Below are positions 23,309 to 33,231 of a DNA stretch of 64,000 bases, piece by piece (the first letter of the stretch is position 1; the number at the start of each line of letters is the position of its first letter). The position numbers and the translations under genes are program-made. The notes under the pieces were generated by a model. The model searched no databases. It worked only from the letters and a program-made list of their open reading frames with translations, and was not told the DNA's origin. The DNA is from Impatiens glandulifera (lineage: Eukaryota > Streptophyta > Magnoliopsida > Ericales > Balsaminaceae): contig NC_061869.1 in assembly GCF_907164915.1 (NCBI RefSeq), positions 19,197,125 through 19,261,124 on the forward strand, written 5' to 3'.

Positions 23309-24313
23309 TTATTTACCTGCTGGCCGGTTGGCTTTCCTTCTCTCAAGATGAAGCCATTTTTCCGAGTCAATTGGACTTACATATTTTATTTCTTTTTCCG
23401 GTTTTAGATCACGTTCTACCTCGTTTTCAGTTGATGAACTCTTGACAAATCTTATGAAAGGAAGATTGTCTTTTGTGAGTTTCATCCCGCTGGAATGATT
23501 GTGAGTGGCGGATTTGTTATGACCAAGGCCAAATTTATATTTGGGATGTCTTTGGTAATTAGACATCTGGCTTACCGCTTTACTAGATCTCTTCCAAGTA
23601 GTCGTGACATATTTGTTTCTTTCAATTTCTTCGGTTAAAGATTGAACTGTCTCCTTGAGCTTCTCGTTCTCTAAGGATAGTTCAACCGGTTCGTAAGTCT
23701 CAGTTCCGCTTGGTTCACAAGCGGTACCACTTGACTCTCCGGTTTCGTAGTTTGACCGGGTCGGTATAAGAGAAGACAAGTTTTTGAACTCAGCGACCAT
23801 GTCGTTGAGTGCAATAACTAAGTCTTCTTTAGTAAATTCTTCAGAAGAGAAATCAAATAACTCAGATTCTTTCTCAACCAAGAAGCATGCATCAACTTTA
23901 TCATCACTATCGCTGAACGATGAGTCGTCCGAATTGCTATCGTCCCATGTTCTCTTGCTTTCAGTAGCTATCAGAGCCTTCTGCTCTTTTCGGTTCTCCT
24001 TTATTTGGCTGTTGCCTTCACACAGTTGGATCAACTTCTCCCAAATTTCTTTAGCAGAGGAGCACATCTTGATCTTACTAAACATGTTTTTGTTCAGTGA
24101 CTTGAACAAAATGTTTTTGGCAACATTATCCAGGTTATTCATCTTCTTATCATCAGTCGTCCATTTGCATCTTGACTTATTAATCTTTATCGGGCCATGA
24201 GTAATAACATACCACATGTCGTCGTCTTGAAAGGCCAAATGCACCTCCATGCGTATCTTCCAATCAACATATTCTTCGATGCAGAACATGGGAGGCTCGT
24301 TGATGAAAGACAT
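23309..24313 (-). CDS. Internally deleted Gag, open reading frame
   Basis: This 334-codon ORF is the only gene of the gag-only element. Residues 1-105 match copia Gag: YVDWKIRMEVHL, VITHGPIKINK, LFKSLNKNMF and KEIWEKLIQLCEGN. The sequence then jumps to KALIATESKRTWDDSNSDD. In the homologous gag of the surrounding element (18503-20243) those two parts are about 190 residues apart, with the capsid C-part and the CCHC knuckle between them. The jump keeps the frame. The rest has an acidic Ser/Asp stretch, a predicted coiled coil near residues 215-235 and a basic C-terminus. The ATG lies 24 codons' distance or less from the primer site. The protein probably cannot bind RNA through a knuckle, and whether it is made is unknown. 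Confidence 0.75.
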   Translation of the reverse strand: MSFINEPPMFCIEEYVDWKIRMEVHLAFQDDDMWYVITHGPIKINKSRCKWTTDDKKMNNLDNVAKNILFKSLNKNMFSKIKMCSSAKEIWEKLIQLCEGNSQIKENRKEQKALIATESKRTWDDSNSDDSSFSDSDDKVDACFLVEKESELFDFSSEEFTKEDLVIALNDMVAEFKNLSSLIPTRSNYETGESSGTACEPSGTETYEPVELSLENEKLKETVQSLTEEIERNKYVTTTWKRSSKAVSQMSNYQRHPKYKFGLGHNKSATHNHSSGMKLTKDNLPFIRFVKSSSTENEVERDLKPEKEIKYVSPIDSEKWLHLERRKANRPAGK

Positions 24314-24336
24314 GATGATATTCGGTTGCTTGAGTG

Positions 24337-24361
24337 TTAAGAACCTCGCTTTGATACCACT
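24337..24361 (-). other. Primer-binding site of the gag-only element
   Basis: Immediately inside the right LTR, the minus strand reads AGTGGTATCAAAGCGAGG. TGGTATCA-AAGC is the copia initiator-Met primer motif. This fixes the element's orientation as minus. Confidence 0.8.
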
Positions 24362-24591
24362 TGTTAGGATCGGGGTCGCCCTTGGAGGACCGGGGTTCCG
24401 GTTTTAGGGTGACCGCTTACAAAACAACACACAAACTGGAACTAATCTGGTTAGATATTAGAACCTCTCTTAACACTACACAAACCGTTACAAACTTCTT
24501 GAACCGAGTTCAAGTGCGGAAGTAGTTTGTTTCGGCTTGAAGCAACACACAATGTTTAATTTGATGAGATTAATAAGTAGTCAGTTAGAGA

Positions 24592-24643
<52 letters not shown>

Positions 24644-26155
24644 CGGTTTGATTAAAGAGAAGGATTATGTTTCGGTTTGATTAAAGAGAAGGATTATGGT
24701 TCAGTTTAGGGTAAGTGAGCCGGAAATAAAGGAAATAACACAAGACAAGATTTTTTATGGATGTTCGGAGCAAACCCTCCTACGTCACCCCTTCTTCTCA
24801 GATTATGAGAAGGATCTCCACTAATTTTGAATGTTACAACACTCACACAATGTCGAACGAGCCTTAATCGCTACTTGTCGGTTACACCACTCACTATGAT
24901 GTAATACAATAACTTTTTACGCTTGGTAAAATACACACAATACACAAACACTTTCGGAATTTCAATCACTTATGCGTAAGATCTTTCGTTTTTTGTTTCT
25001 TCTCTCTTGAATGAGCTTTTTCGTAATGATCTCACGCGTATTTACGTGTTCGCGCGAGAGGGAGGTTTTCTTGAAATGATCCAGCTTCCTTTTATAGTGA
25101 AAAGATGACAACGATCATCTTTTCACTCTCCAGAAGATTGGTCACTGGAAGCCGGGCCGGTTGACACATGGCAGACATGCATAAACCAGTTTGAACACAT
25201 GGAAGACATGCATAACCCGGTTTGGACACATAGCAGACATGCATAAGCCAGTCGTTTTTCTCTCTTACATATTCCCAAGGAATATGGTAATCATTATCCT
25301 GCCCCATGCCTGGTTTCTTCTTTTACATATTCCCAAGGAATATTGTAATCATTATCTTGCTCCATGCCTGGTTTCTTCTTTTACATAATCCCAAGGAATA
25401 TTTTGTTTGTCTTAACACATTATCTTCAATAGATTCATATATTTTGAATAATTTGCCCGTTACAACTCAACCGGTCCTGAACTTGAACCGTTCCGGATTT
25501 CTATACAAAGGTTGAACCTGTCCGGACTTCATCTCAAACCTGAGAATGCTGAAGGTATTTATTAGCCAGAGCTGAGAGCAATTAATGACTGAAGCGGCTC
25601 ATTTAATCACCGGAGTATTTATGACTGGAGCGGCTGCATTTAATCAACCGGAACATTTAATTAACTGGAACTCATTATGACCGGCCATGCTTCATTAAGT
25701 GTCGGTTGACCGATCCGGTTTGACCGAAGCCTTCTTTCATTAAATGCATGTTTCACCGATCTCCTAACTGAGCCGGTTGACCAAACTCCTTGACCGAGCC
25801 GATTGATTGAACTCCGGTTGACTGAACCGGTTTGACTGGAGTCTTTTACTTCAAACCGAAGTCAAACCGAACTGTATATATATTTCCAACCAACGCTCAG
25901 TTTCCCTGAAATAGCAAAAGTTTAAATATTTTCCCTGAAATAGCAAAAGTTTAAACATTATTTGCAGTCAGTGAGATTTGATCCCTGATCACCTGTGTGA
26001 CAGGCAGTAGTGTTTACCACTATAATACAACAACTTCTTGTTATATTTAAACCAATTAATAAACTTGATATTACTTAGCGGTTTAACATATTTATTTGAA
26101 CTTAATTTATCTATTCACTAAAATTTTCATAAGTTCTAACAGTTATTTTCTAACA
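24362..26155 (-). repeat. 5' LTR of the gag-only element
   Basis: This is the upstream LTR in the element's own orientation. It differs from its partner by scattered substitutions, an expanded (TA)n at about 24594-24640 and a local duplication around TTTCCCTGAAATAGC near 25906-25950. The divergence suggests a moderately old insertion. Confidence 0.85.
25089..25096 (-). promoter_or_regulatory. LTR TATA box
   Basis: TATAAAAG on the minus strand lies in the upstream LTR of the gag-only element and is conserved in its partner at 21641-21648. It is followed on the minus strand by GAAGCTGGATCATTTC and a pyrimidine-rich start region. This is the expected promoter for the gag transcript. Confidence 0.6.
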
Positions 26156-27040
26156 GATCTATTCGGTCCAATTCCTATAAAGAGCTTAGGAGGAATGAGA
26201 TTCACCCTAGTCATTATTGATGATTTTTCAAGATTTACATGAGTTATGTTTTTGCAATCTAAGGATCAGACGGCTGAGAATTTGATTAAGATCCTTAGAA
26301 AATTTCAAAACGAAAAATCTTTAAACATTATCAAGATTAGAAGTGATCGGGGAACCGAGTTCACCAACAGACGTCTAACTTCTTATCTTGAGGAGTCTGG
26401 TATTAGACCAAGTTGTCTAGTGCCAGAACACCACAACAAAATGGTATTGCTGAGAGAAGAGTCAGAACACTAAAGGAAGTAGCGAGTTCTATCTTGCCGA
26501 CTCAGGTGTTCCTTAGAAGTTTTGGACAGAAGCCATAAACACAACATGTTATACACAAAATTGGTCAATAATCAATAAACGCTTTGATAAAACACCCTAC
26601 GAACTATTCTTTAGAAGAATTCCTACAGTTTCATACTTTCGAATCTTTGTGTGTAAGTGTTTCATTCACAACAATGGGAAATATTATTTGACCGCGTTTG
26701 ATGCTAAAGAAGATACGAGAATCATGTTAGGATACTCCTCAGTTAGTAAAGCTTTTAGAATGTATAATAATCGAACACAAACTGTTGATGAATCTTATCA
26801 TGTTGTTTGTGATGAATCTGTTGAAAATAATTCTAATGACTCCATTGACATTGCTAACAGATTAGAAGCGACAAGTCTAGAATCTAATAGCGATGATGAA
26901 GCTCCGATCAACAAGATTAATTCGTCCGATCAGATGGCTAATCTGGTTGAGAGTCAACTAGACGTCCAGACTATAAGTCAGCATAGTGTTGACAGTTCCG
27001 ACATCGTGGGGCCATCTAATCAGACATCTAATCCTGTATG
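26156..27040 (+). pseudogene. SIRE-like integrase catalytic core
   Basis: The integrase resumes after the nested insertion with DLFGPIPIKSLGG (first catalytic Asp) and TLVIIDDFSRFT. It continues through IKIRSDRGTEF (second Asp) to AEHHNK/TPQQNGIAERRVRTL (Glu). The Glu block is in a different frame because a base is missing near 26430. The C-terminal part includes NGKYYLTAFDAKEDTRIMLGYSS. The DDE residues can all be located, but the gene is broken by a stop, the frameshift and the insertion. Confidence 0.85.
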
Positions 27041-27048
27041 ATCTAACT

Positions 27049-28690
27049 TCAGATGGAACAGAAATTATCCACATAAATTGATAATTGGTAATCCTAATGC
27101 TCCTCTTAAGATCAGACACCAATTATTGGATGAAATGGAAAACTCCGCCTTTATTTCTCAAATTGAGCCAAAGAAAATTAATGAAGCACTGCTAGATCAA
27201 GATTGGATTAATGCAATGCAAGATGAGTTGAATCAATTTGAGAGAAATAATGTGTAGCACCTAACTCCAAGGCCAACTGATCAATCGGTCATTGGAACTA
27301 AATGGGTCTTTCGAAACAAGCTTAGTGAAGATGGCTTAGTTGTGAGAAATAAAGCCCGATTGGTTGCTCAAGGATATATATAGGAGGAAGGAGTTGACTT
27401 TGAGGATTCATTCGCACCTGTGGCTAAACTTGAAGCAATCAGGATCTTCATAGCTTATGCATCTTTTAAGGATTTTAAAGTGTTTCAAATGGATGTAAAA
27501 AGTGCATTTTTAAATGGAACTTTAAATGAGAATGTATTTGTTGAGAAACCACTTGGATTTTTAGATCATTCATTGCCAAATCATGTTTTTAAACTTGACA
27601 AAGCCATATATGGTCTCAAACAAGCTCGTAGAGCTTGGTATGACACATTAACTAAGTTTTTATTTGATCATGACTTTGTTATTGGCAGTGTAGATAAAAC
27701 ATTGTTTAAGTTTGTTAAAGACTCTCATATTTTGCTTGTTCAAGTCTATGTGGATGATATCATATTTAGGTCAACTAGCCTCAAATTATGTGAGAAATTT
27801 GCCAAGTTGATGCCGGACAAATTCGAGATGAGCATGATGGGAGAATTGACATTCTTCCTTGGTCTTCAAGTTCGTCAACTTGAAGAAGGAACATTCATCA
27901 ACCAAGCCAAATACACCAAATAACTATTAAAGAAATTTGGAATGAAAAGCTACTCGACTGCAACTACTCCAATGAGTTCCTCGAGCAAGCTAGACAAGAA
28001 TGAAGATGGCCAGAGTGTGGACATCACCGCCTATAGAGGGATCATTGGTTCTCTACTTTATCTTACTGCCAGTCGGCCGGATATCATGTTTGTTGTCGGT
28101 GTCTGCGGAAGATTTCAGGCTATCCTAAACAATCTCATTATGTTGCTGCTAAGCGAATTTTGAAATATCTAAAGGGGACTCAAAATGTGGGACTGTGGTA
28201 TTCGAAGGATTCCAGTTTCAATTTAACTAGCTTTTCAGATGCAGATTATGCAGGGTGCAAAATTGATCGAAAAATCACTAGTGAAACTTGCCAATTCCTT
28301 GGTGACCGACTAATCTCTTGGTTCAACAAGAAGTAGACGTCTATTTCCACATCTATAGTTGAAGCCGAGTACCTTGCTGCAGGAAGTTGCTGTTCTCAGC
28401 TCTTGTGGGTTCAAAAACAGCTAAGGGACTACGACATTGAGGTAGAAGAATCCCCCATTTTATGTGACAACACCAGTGCTATCGCAATTAAATATAACCC
28501 GGTGTTGCACTTTAGGATGAAACATATCAAAATTAGACATCATTTCATTCGAGAGCACGTCAGTCAGAAGCATATTCGCCTTGAATATGTCCCAACCAAA
28601 TAGCAAGTGGAAGACGTGTTCACGAAGCCACTCCCTGAGACTAAGTTTTCTCACTTTAGAAATATTTTAGGACTTGTTGATTTAAATTAA
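27049..28690 (+). pseudogene. SIRE-like reverse transcriptase and RNase H
   Basis: The copia RT core is clear: GTKWVFRNKL, RNKARLVAQGY, FAPVAKLEAIR, FQMDVKSAFLNG, DKAIYGLKQA, VYVDDIIF and MMGELTFFLGLQV. The YVDD catalytic box is intact. RNase H follows (SFSDADYAG, VEAEYLAAG and CDNTSAI blocks). Stops interrupt it at 27255, 27380, 27921 and 28334. A frameshift near 28110 separates GRFQ from the following YLNNPH-like block. Each remaining open segment (27420-27923, 27942-28163, 28403-28603) is a piece of one former polyprotein, not a separate gene. Confidence 0.9.
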
Positions 28691-29412
28691 AGTGTCTTAA
28701 TTATACGTGCATGAATTGAGGGGAATTTGTTGTCTCAATGAATGGACATAATATGCAGACAGTGGTCTTTATTGGTCTGATTTGATTACTCATCTGGAGG
28801 TGCTCCGTACTTAAAAGAAAACTTGCTTAAGCAACTTGTAAATTAAGTCTGGTTAGACATCTACCTGTTCGCCAAACATCTAAGGCAGATGTAAACGCGC
28901 ATGGTTAGACGTCGTCTAGACAGACTTCTGTTAGATGCTTGTAGATGCACATGGTTAGACGCTGTTTGAACAGACGTCTACCCAACTTAGACGCAAGGTA
29001 TGCGGATAGTTAGTCAGACGTCTAACTACGTGTACAATCAGATAATTCATCTTCAACCATAGGACACCTGTCCATTATTTCATAGGCTGTCTATGTACCA
29101 TTCCCGCTCAGAGATTGAATAGTCATATATCTAATAACTTGAAGACACGTATCTCTCAATGTTAAAAATATGACTAAAATTTATGAAGGATGGTTTTCTT
29201 CTCATTCTAAATTTATGATAGATTTGATGATGAGTTCTAACTGATGTCTTTTAATTATGACTTTATTGGGAATATATTTTTCAAATTAAATGACGGTTCA
29301 TTTTTAATGATGAGTGTCCATTCATGTGTCAGTCTTGATATATAAATAAGCATTCATCTTATCTGAAAAGACTTAATATCTTCTTAATGATCTTGAACCC
29401 TTACTTAAACCT
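28691..29412 (+). other. Spacer between pol and ORF3
   Basis: No coding motifs are seen. Around 28855-29030, GTTAGACGT and TCTAGACAGACG motifs recur and resemble the palindromic motifs of the LTR repeat. SIRE elements commonly have such a spacer before the third ORF. Confidence 0.5.
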
Positions 29413-29414
29413 CT

Positions 29415-30172
29415 ATGATCCTTAGGCTTCTAAACTTCTTAGCTCTCCTAACACCAGTACGTCAAGAAATGGACTCTCTTGCTCCATCCACTCTTCAAAT
29501 AAACTTCAATTCTGTCTCCACTCTAATCATCCCTGAGATAGTCACAATGTTTGAATCTCTCAAAGCTTCGGGATTAGAGAAATTTCTTGGAGCTCTTGTT
29601 GTAATACACGAACCTGAGGTTCGTAAATTCTTTAATTTCAGAAGGTTCTATGACAATAGGCTTGTCGTGGCAAATTTTTTTGAAGAACATGTCTGTTTTG
29701 TGAAGAATCTTTTGCTTGATTCTTCAATCTCCCGTCGGAGGGACTGTCTGAGTTCCCTACCTCTTAGAATGAGGTAGTATCTGAAATGAGGCTTGCCTTC
29801 TCAGATACATATGTTGAAGGGCAGATTGTTCCCGTCGGTTCTCACGAACCGAAATCTGCTCTGAAAGTTGAGTTTTTTCTCCTCAACGATATCATCTCCA
29901 AATCCCTTCTATCTAAGGGATTCTCCAACTCATATGCGAAGAAGATCTTCGAGATAATGATTTCTATCACCAAGGGAACTGCAATCAACTGGTCGAAAAT
30001 CATTTTCAAAAACTTGGTGGAGATGATCTCCTTTAAGAGAAGGTCTCATGGGTATGCCTCCCCACTTAGCATGTTTCTTCCTTCCCTTCTCACTAATGTT
30101 GGACACGGTATTCTCATTAAATCTTCCAGAGTCTTGGACTACCAAAGAGTCCTTGATTATGTTCTTACGTAA
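29415..30172 (+). pseudogene. Third ORF in env position, SIRE-like
   Basis: After pol, two adjoining open segments (29415-29777 and 29786-30172) separated by a stop encode one protein. The N-part has ALVVIHEPEVRKFFNF and VVANFFEEH. The C-part has ALKVEFFLLNDIISKSLLSKG and FEIMISITKGTAINWSKIIF. This matches the pattern I know from plant proteins encoded after pol in SIRE-type elements, usually labelled putative plant transposon protein or env-like. No signal peptide or transmembrane segment is evident, so an envelope function is not supported here. Confidence 0.65.
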
Positions 30173-30360
30173 GAAGACTGAAGCTGATGAGAAGAAATCG
30201 GGCGCTTTAGGAGCTAACTAGGATTATGCCCTTTCAGATGATTTCAAAAATGGGGATAATGAAGTGGCCCGAGGCCTAGGGGGAATCAAGGTTAGAAAGG
30301 GATAGAAAATGACTCAGCCTTTGTATTTTTTGGGCAATATCTTTTAAGTTTTAACATCAT

Positions 30361-30374
30361 CAAAAGGGGGAAAT
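30361..30374 (+). other. Polypurine tract of the SIRE-like element
   Basis: CAAAAGGGGGAAAT directly precedes the 3' LTR start TGTTGGG at 30375. This is the standard plus-strand primer position. Confidence 0.8.
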
Positions 30375-31799
30375 TGTTGGGTAAAATTATTTTGAATAAA
30401 TAAACTATGAATTAATTTTATTTAATACTGAAATTATTTTGATGATCTATGTTAAACTTGGTTGTGAATAAAGTTGAGTGGTCTATTTGTTTTGTGCAAG
30501 AACAAATCTAAAAGACAGCGCTACCCTAGACGCGGTCTAAAGCAAGCTATCTTAGACGTCTAACGTAGTTAGACGAGGTCTAACTCCTTCAGACATGGTC
30601 TGAAGAGAAACGTAATTAGACGAGGTCTAACTCCTTCAGACATAGTTTGAAGGGAAACGTAGTTAGACAAGGTCAAACTCCTTCAAACGAGGTCTGAAGG
30701 GAAACATAGGTAGACGAGGTCTAACTCCTTCAGACGTAGTATGAAGGGAAACTTAGTTAGACAAAGTCTAACTCCTTCAAATGTGGTCTGAAATAAAACG
30801 TAATTAGACGAGGTCTAACTCCTTGAGACGAGTTCTGAAGAGATATGTAGTTAGACGAGGTCTGAAGGGATACGTAGTTAGACGAAGTTTAACTCCTTCA
30901 AACGAGGTCTAAAAGGATACGTAGTTAGACAAGGTCTAACTCCTTCAGATGTGGTCTAAAGAAGAACGTTTAATGCTTCTCTCTAGCAGTTTTCTAAAGG
31001 AAGCATCCGTCTACCCACGATCAATTAGTTGCCTGCCCCACTACCTTCTTCTCCACTTCTTTCAGCAATCTGACAAGCCAGCTAATTCTATCAATGAATG
31101 AATGCCACGTATGCAAATATACCTCAACCATATTTCCAGTACAAGACAAGATCAAAGGATATTTAGCGCACTAGTCGTTTAGTACGACCATAGTCAAATT
31201 ATTCAGAGTCTGATGTACTCTCGTACTACAGGTGGTCATCCAACGGACATATTCACATGTCCTCAAATAATATTCAACCGTTGGTGTATATCAACTATAT
31301 ATGGTAGCCAAATGACAACGATCGAATCACCTGATCTCACCGCTTCACATATTCGACAAAAGAAAGTTTCCGATATCAAGCATCTCTCTTACTATCTAGC
31401 TAAAATACATTGTAATCACATACTGACTTTTTTGTGAGAAACTTCAGTGCTGTAAGTTGAACAAATGTTGTTTTGTTCAACAAAGAGTTAGCTAGATTAG
31501 TGAGCTGTATTTGTTTCAAAGTATTTAGTGGATATCCTTGCAGTTGTGGAAGAAGGGGTGACGTAAAAATTTATCTCCGAACATCCATAAAACTCCCAGT
31601 GTTCTTAATTTGTGCCATTTACATTCAGTTGTCTCAAGATTCAAATCCGACGAACACTTCCGCACTTGAATCTGTTTCAAGAGTTTGAAGGATTTACGAA
31701 AAATATAAATAGATAATAATCCCTCACAGTATTACTATCGAAGAATTTATCATCAGTTGCTAACAATAGTCCAGGCACCGATCCAAACATAATTTTTTG
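30375..31799 (+). repeat. 3' LTR of the SIRE-like element
   Basis: This pairs with 17043-18451 and carries the same 47-bp repeat block at about 30560-30975, with one or two shortened units. It ends CCAAACA, followed by the target duplication TAATT at 31800-31804. Confidence 0.85.
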
Positions 31800-32098
31800 A
31801 ATTAGTTATGTTTAATTAATTTAAACCGGGTTCTGGTTAAATTGTTATTTAGCACCCAGATTATTAAGATTTGAACAAAGGATTAATTATTTTTACATAA
31901 TTAATTTATTACCGCTCCAAGCATTATAAAAATCTTATAAAAACTAAATGTTTCATTTTAAAAGATGCATAAAACGCAAATTAAGGTTGAAACACATCGA
32001 ACATCGAGCCACCCCGCAACATGTTCTCCCGTATTGCCACGCGTCCACGACGCGTGTTAAGCTACAGACCGAGGAAAAACGATTTCCCGGGGGTTACA
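31800..32098 (+). repeat. 3' LTR of the Tat-like element, right part
   Basis: After the copia element the gypsy LTR continues, collinear with 8355-8647 of the 5' LTR. It ends GATTTCCC-GGGGGTTACA. Joining it to 17042 restores the LTR order seen in the 5' copy. Confidence 0.85.
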
Positions 32099-32261
32099 AT
32101 ATGTTTCATAACAAATTAATTCTAAATTTATAATAAAGAGAAAATATTAATTTTCAAATAATCTTAATAATGACTATTTAAATCAAATCTAAAAGTAATA
32201 TGTATTTAAACCAAATTAAAAAATTGAAACTAAAATTAAGCTCTATTCTATCACACCCGTG

Positions 32262-33230
32262 TAAGGATGGCAATGGGTAACCGTATACTCGATATTCATG
32301 GGTACCTAATGATCGGGTCGGGTATTTTAAATCGGGGTTGGGTTCGGGTCGAGAATGGGAAAGGTAGAAACCCAATTGGGTTTGGGGTCGAGGATGGAGA
32401 GTGTGTCAACCAAACCCAAAACCGATACTCAACTATATTAATATTAATATATATATATATATATTAATTTTTTTAAAGAGGTGACTTTTAAAATTTTAAT
32501 CATTATAAATATTACAATAAATACATATCATTTATTATACTTACCTACAATACATTTCTTCGTAAACTAAAATATTTATTATTCATCATATTCATATTTA
32601 TTTATCTCCTCATTCTTGATCTTCAACATTATTCTCTCTTTCCCTCTCCTTATTTTTAATCTTTAATCATTCTCCCTACAAGATGTTATTTCCCTCTCCT
32701 TATTCTTAATCTTTAACATTATTTTCTCTTCATAATGTTATTTATCACTTCTCATTCTTAATCTTCTACATTATTCTCTTTACAAAATATGTTATTTCCC
32801 TATATCATTCTTCATCATCAACATTTCTCTCTAGTTTTTGAATAATATTCTCTCTAGTTTCTTCAACATTATTATTTTATTTCTCCTCATTCTTAATCTT
32901 TAACATCATTCTCTTTACAAAATGTTATTTTCCTCTCCTCATTCTTCATCATCAACTTCATTCTCTCTAATTTTCCAATATTATTATATCTAATTTCTTC
33001 AACATTATTCTTTATAGTTTCTTCTTCAATTATAATAACTATAATGTTTTTATAGTTTTTGACCACTAAATCATAAATAAGTAATGTTTATAATTTTTTA
33101 TATCATTAATATTAAAGTTATATTTCTTATTTTTCAATATCAAAATTCTTATAAATATTTAACCAGGTAATAGGATATCCGACAAATCAGGGATGGGGGA
33201 CACAAATAGAGATACTCGTCGGGTTCAGTT
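32262..33230. repeat. GGATGGCAATGGGTA-type repeat with pyrimidine array
   Basis: The left edge reads GGATGGCAATGGGTAACC, followed by GGGTCGGGTA-like motifs to 32400. The right edge (33165-33225) reads AGGTAATAGGATATCC, GGATGGGG and CTCGTCGGGTTC, which resemble a degenerate second end. Such CGGGTA-rich edges are common in dispersed plant repeats, but I cannot name the family. Between them, 32605-33015 is a degenerate tandem array built from TCATTCTTAATCTTTAACATT and ATTCTCTTTACAAAATGTT. Confidence 0.5.
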
Positions 33231-33231
33231 T

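Larger units (their letters stand above)
20939..26155 (-). mobile_element. Gag-only non-autonomous SIRE-like element
   Basis: The element is flanked by perfect GATCT copies (20934-20938 and 26156-26160). It has LTRs at 20939-22609 and 24362-26155, which on the plus strand begin TGTTAGGAT and end TTCTAACA. Its interior of 1752 bp runs on the minus strand. A primer site TGGTATCAAAGCGAGG lies next to the right LTR (24337-24359 region), and a purine tract lies against the left LTR. It codes only for Gag and has no pol, so it would depend on a related autonomous copy. It interrupts the integrase of the surrounding copia element. Confidence 0.9.
17043..31799 (+). mobile_element. SIRE-like Ty1/copia element
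   Basis: LTRs of about 1.41-1.43 kb (17043-18451 and 30375-31799) bound this element, and the perfect duplication TAATT lies at 17038-17042 and 31800-31804. A Met-initiator-type primer site follows the 5' LTR and a purine tract precedes the 3' LTR. Domain order is gag, protease, integrase, RT, RNase H and then a third ORF, the layout of Maximus/SIRE elements. It is inserted in the 3' LTR of the gypsy element and is itself interrupted by a gag-only element at 20939-26155. Stops and frameshifts in every gene make it inactive. Confidence 0.9.
3810..32098 (+). mobile_element. Ty3/gypsy element, Tat/Ogre type, nested and deleted
   Basis: The element starts TGTAAGC and ends GGTTACA, so its LTRs carry a TGTAA/TTACA terminal inverted repeat. 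Flanking pentamers are ATAGG (3805-3809) and ATATG (32099-32103), matching at four of five bases. Long LTRs, a primer-binding site of the TGGCGACTC type and an extra ORF1 before gag are family hallmarks of Tat/Ogre elements. RT, RNase H, integrase and the first roughly 240 bp of the 3' LTR are missing at a junction near 14156. A solo LTR sits in the 5' LTR and a 14.8-kb copia element sits in the 3' LTR. The element cannot move by itself. Confidence 0.85.
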
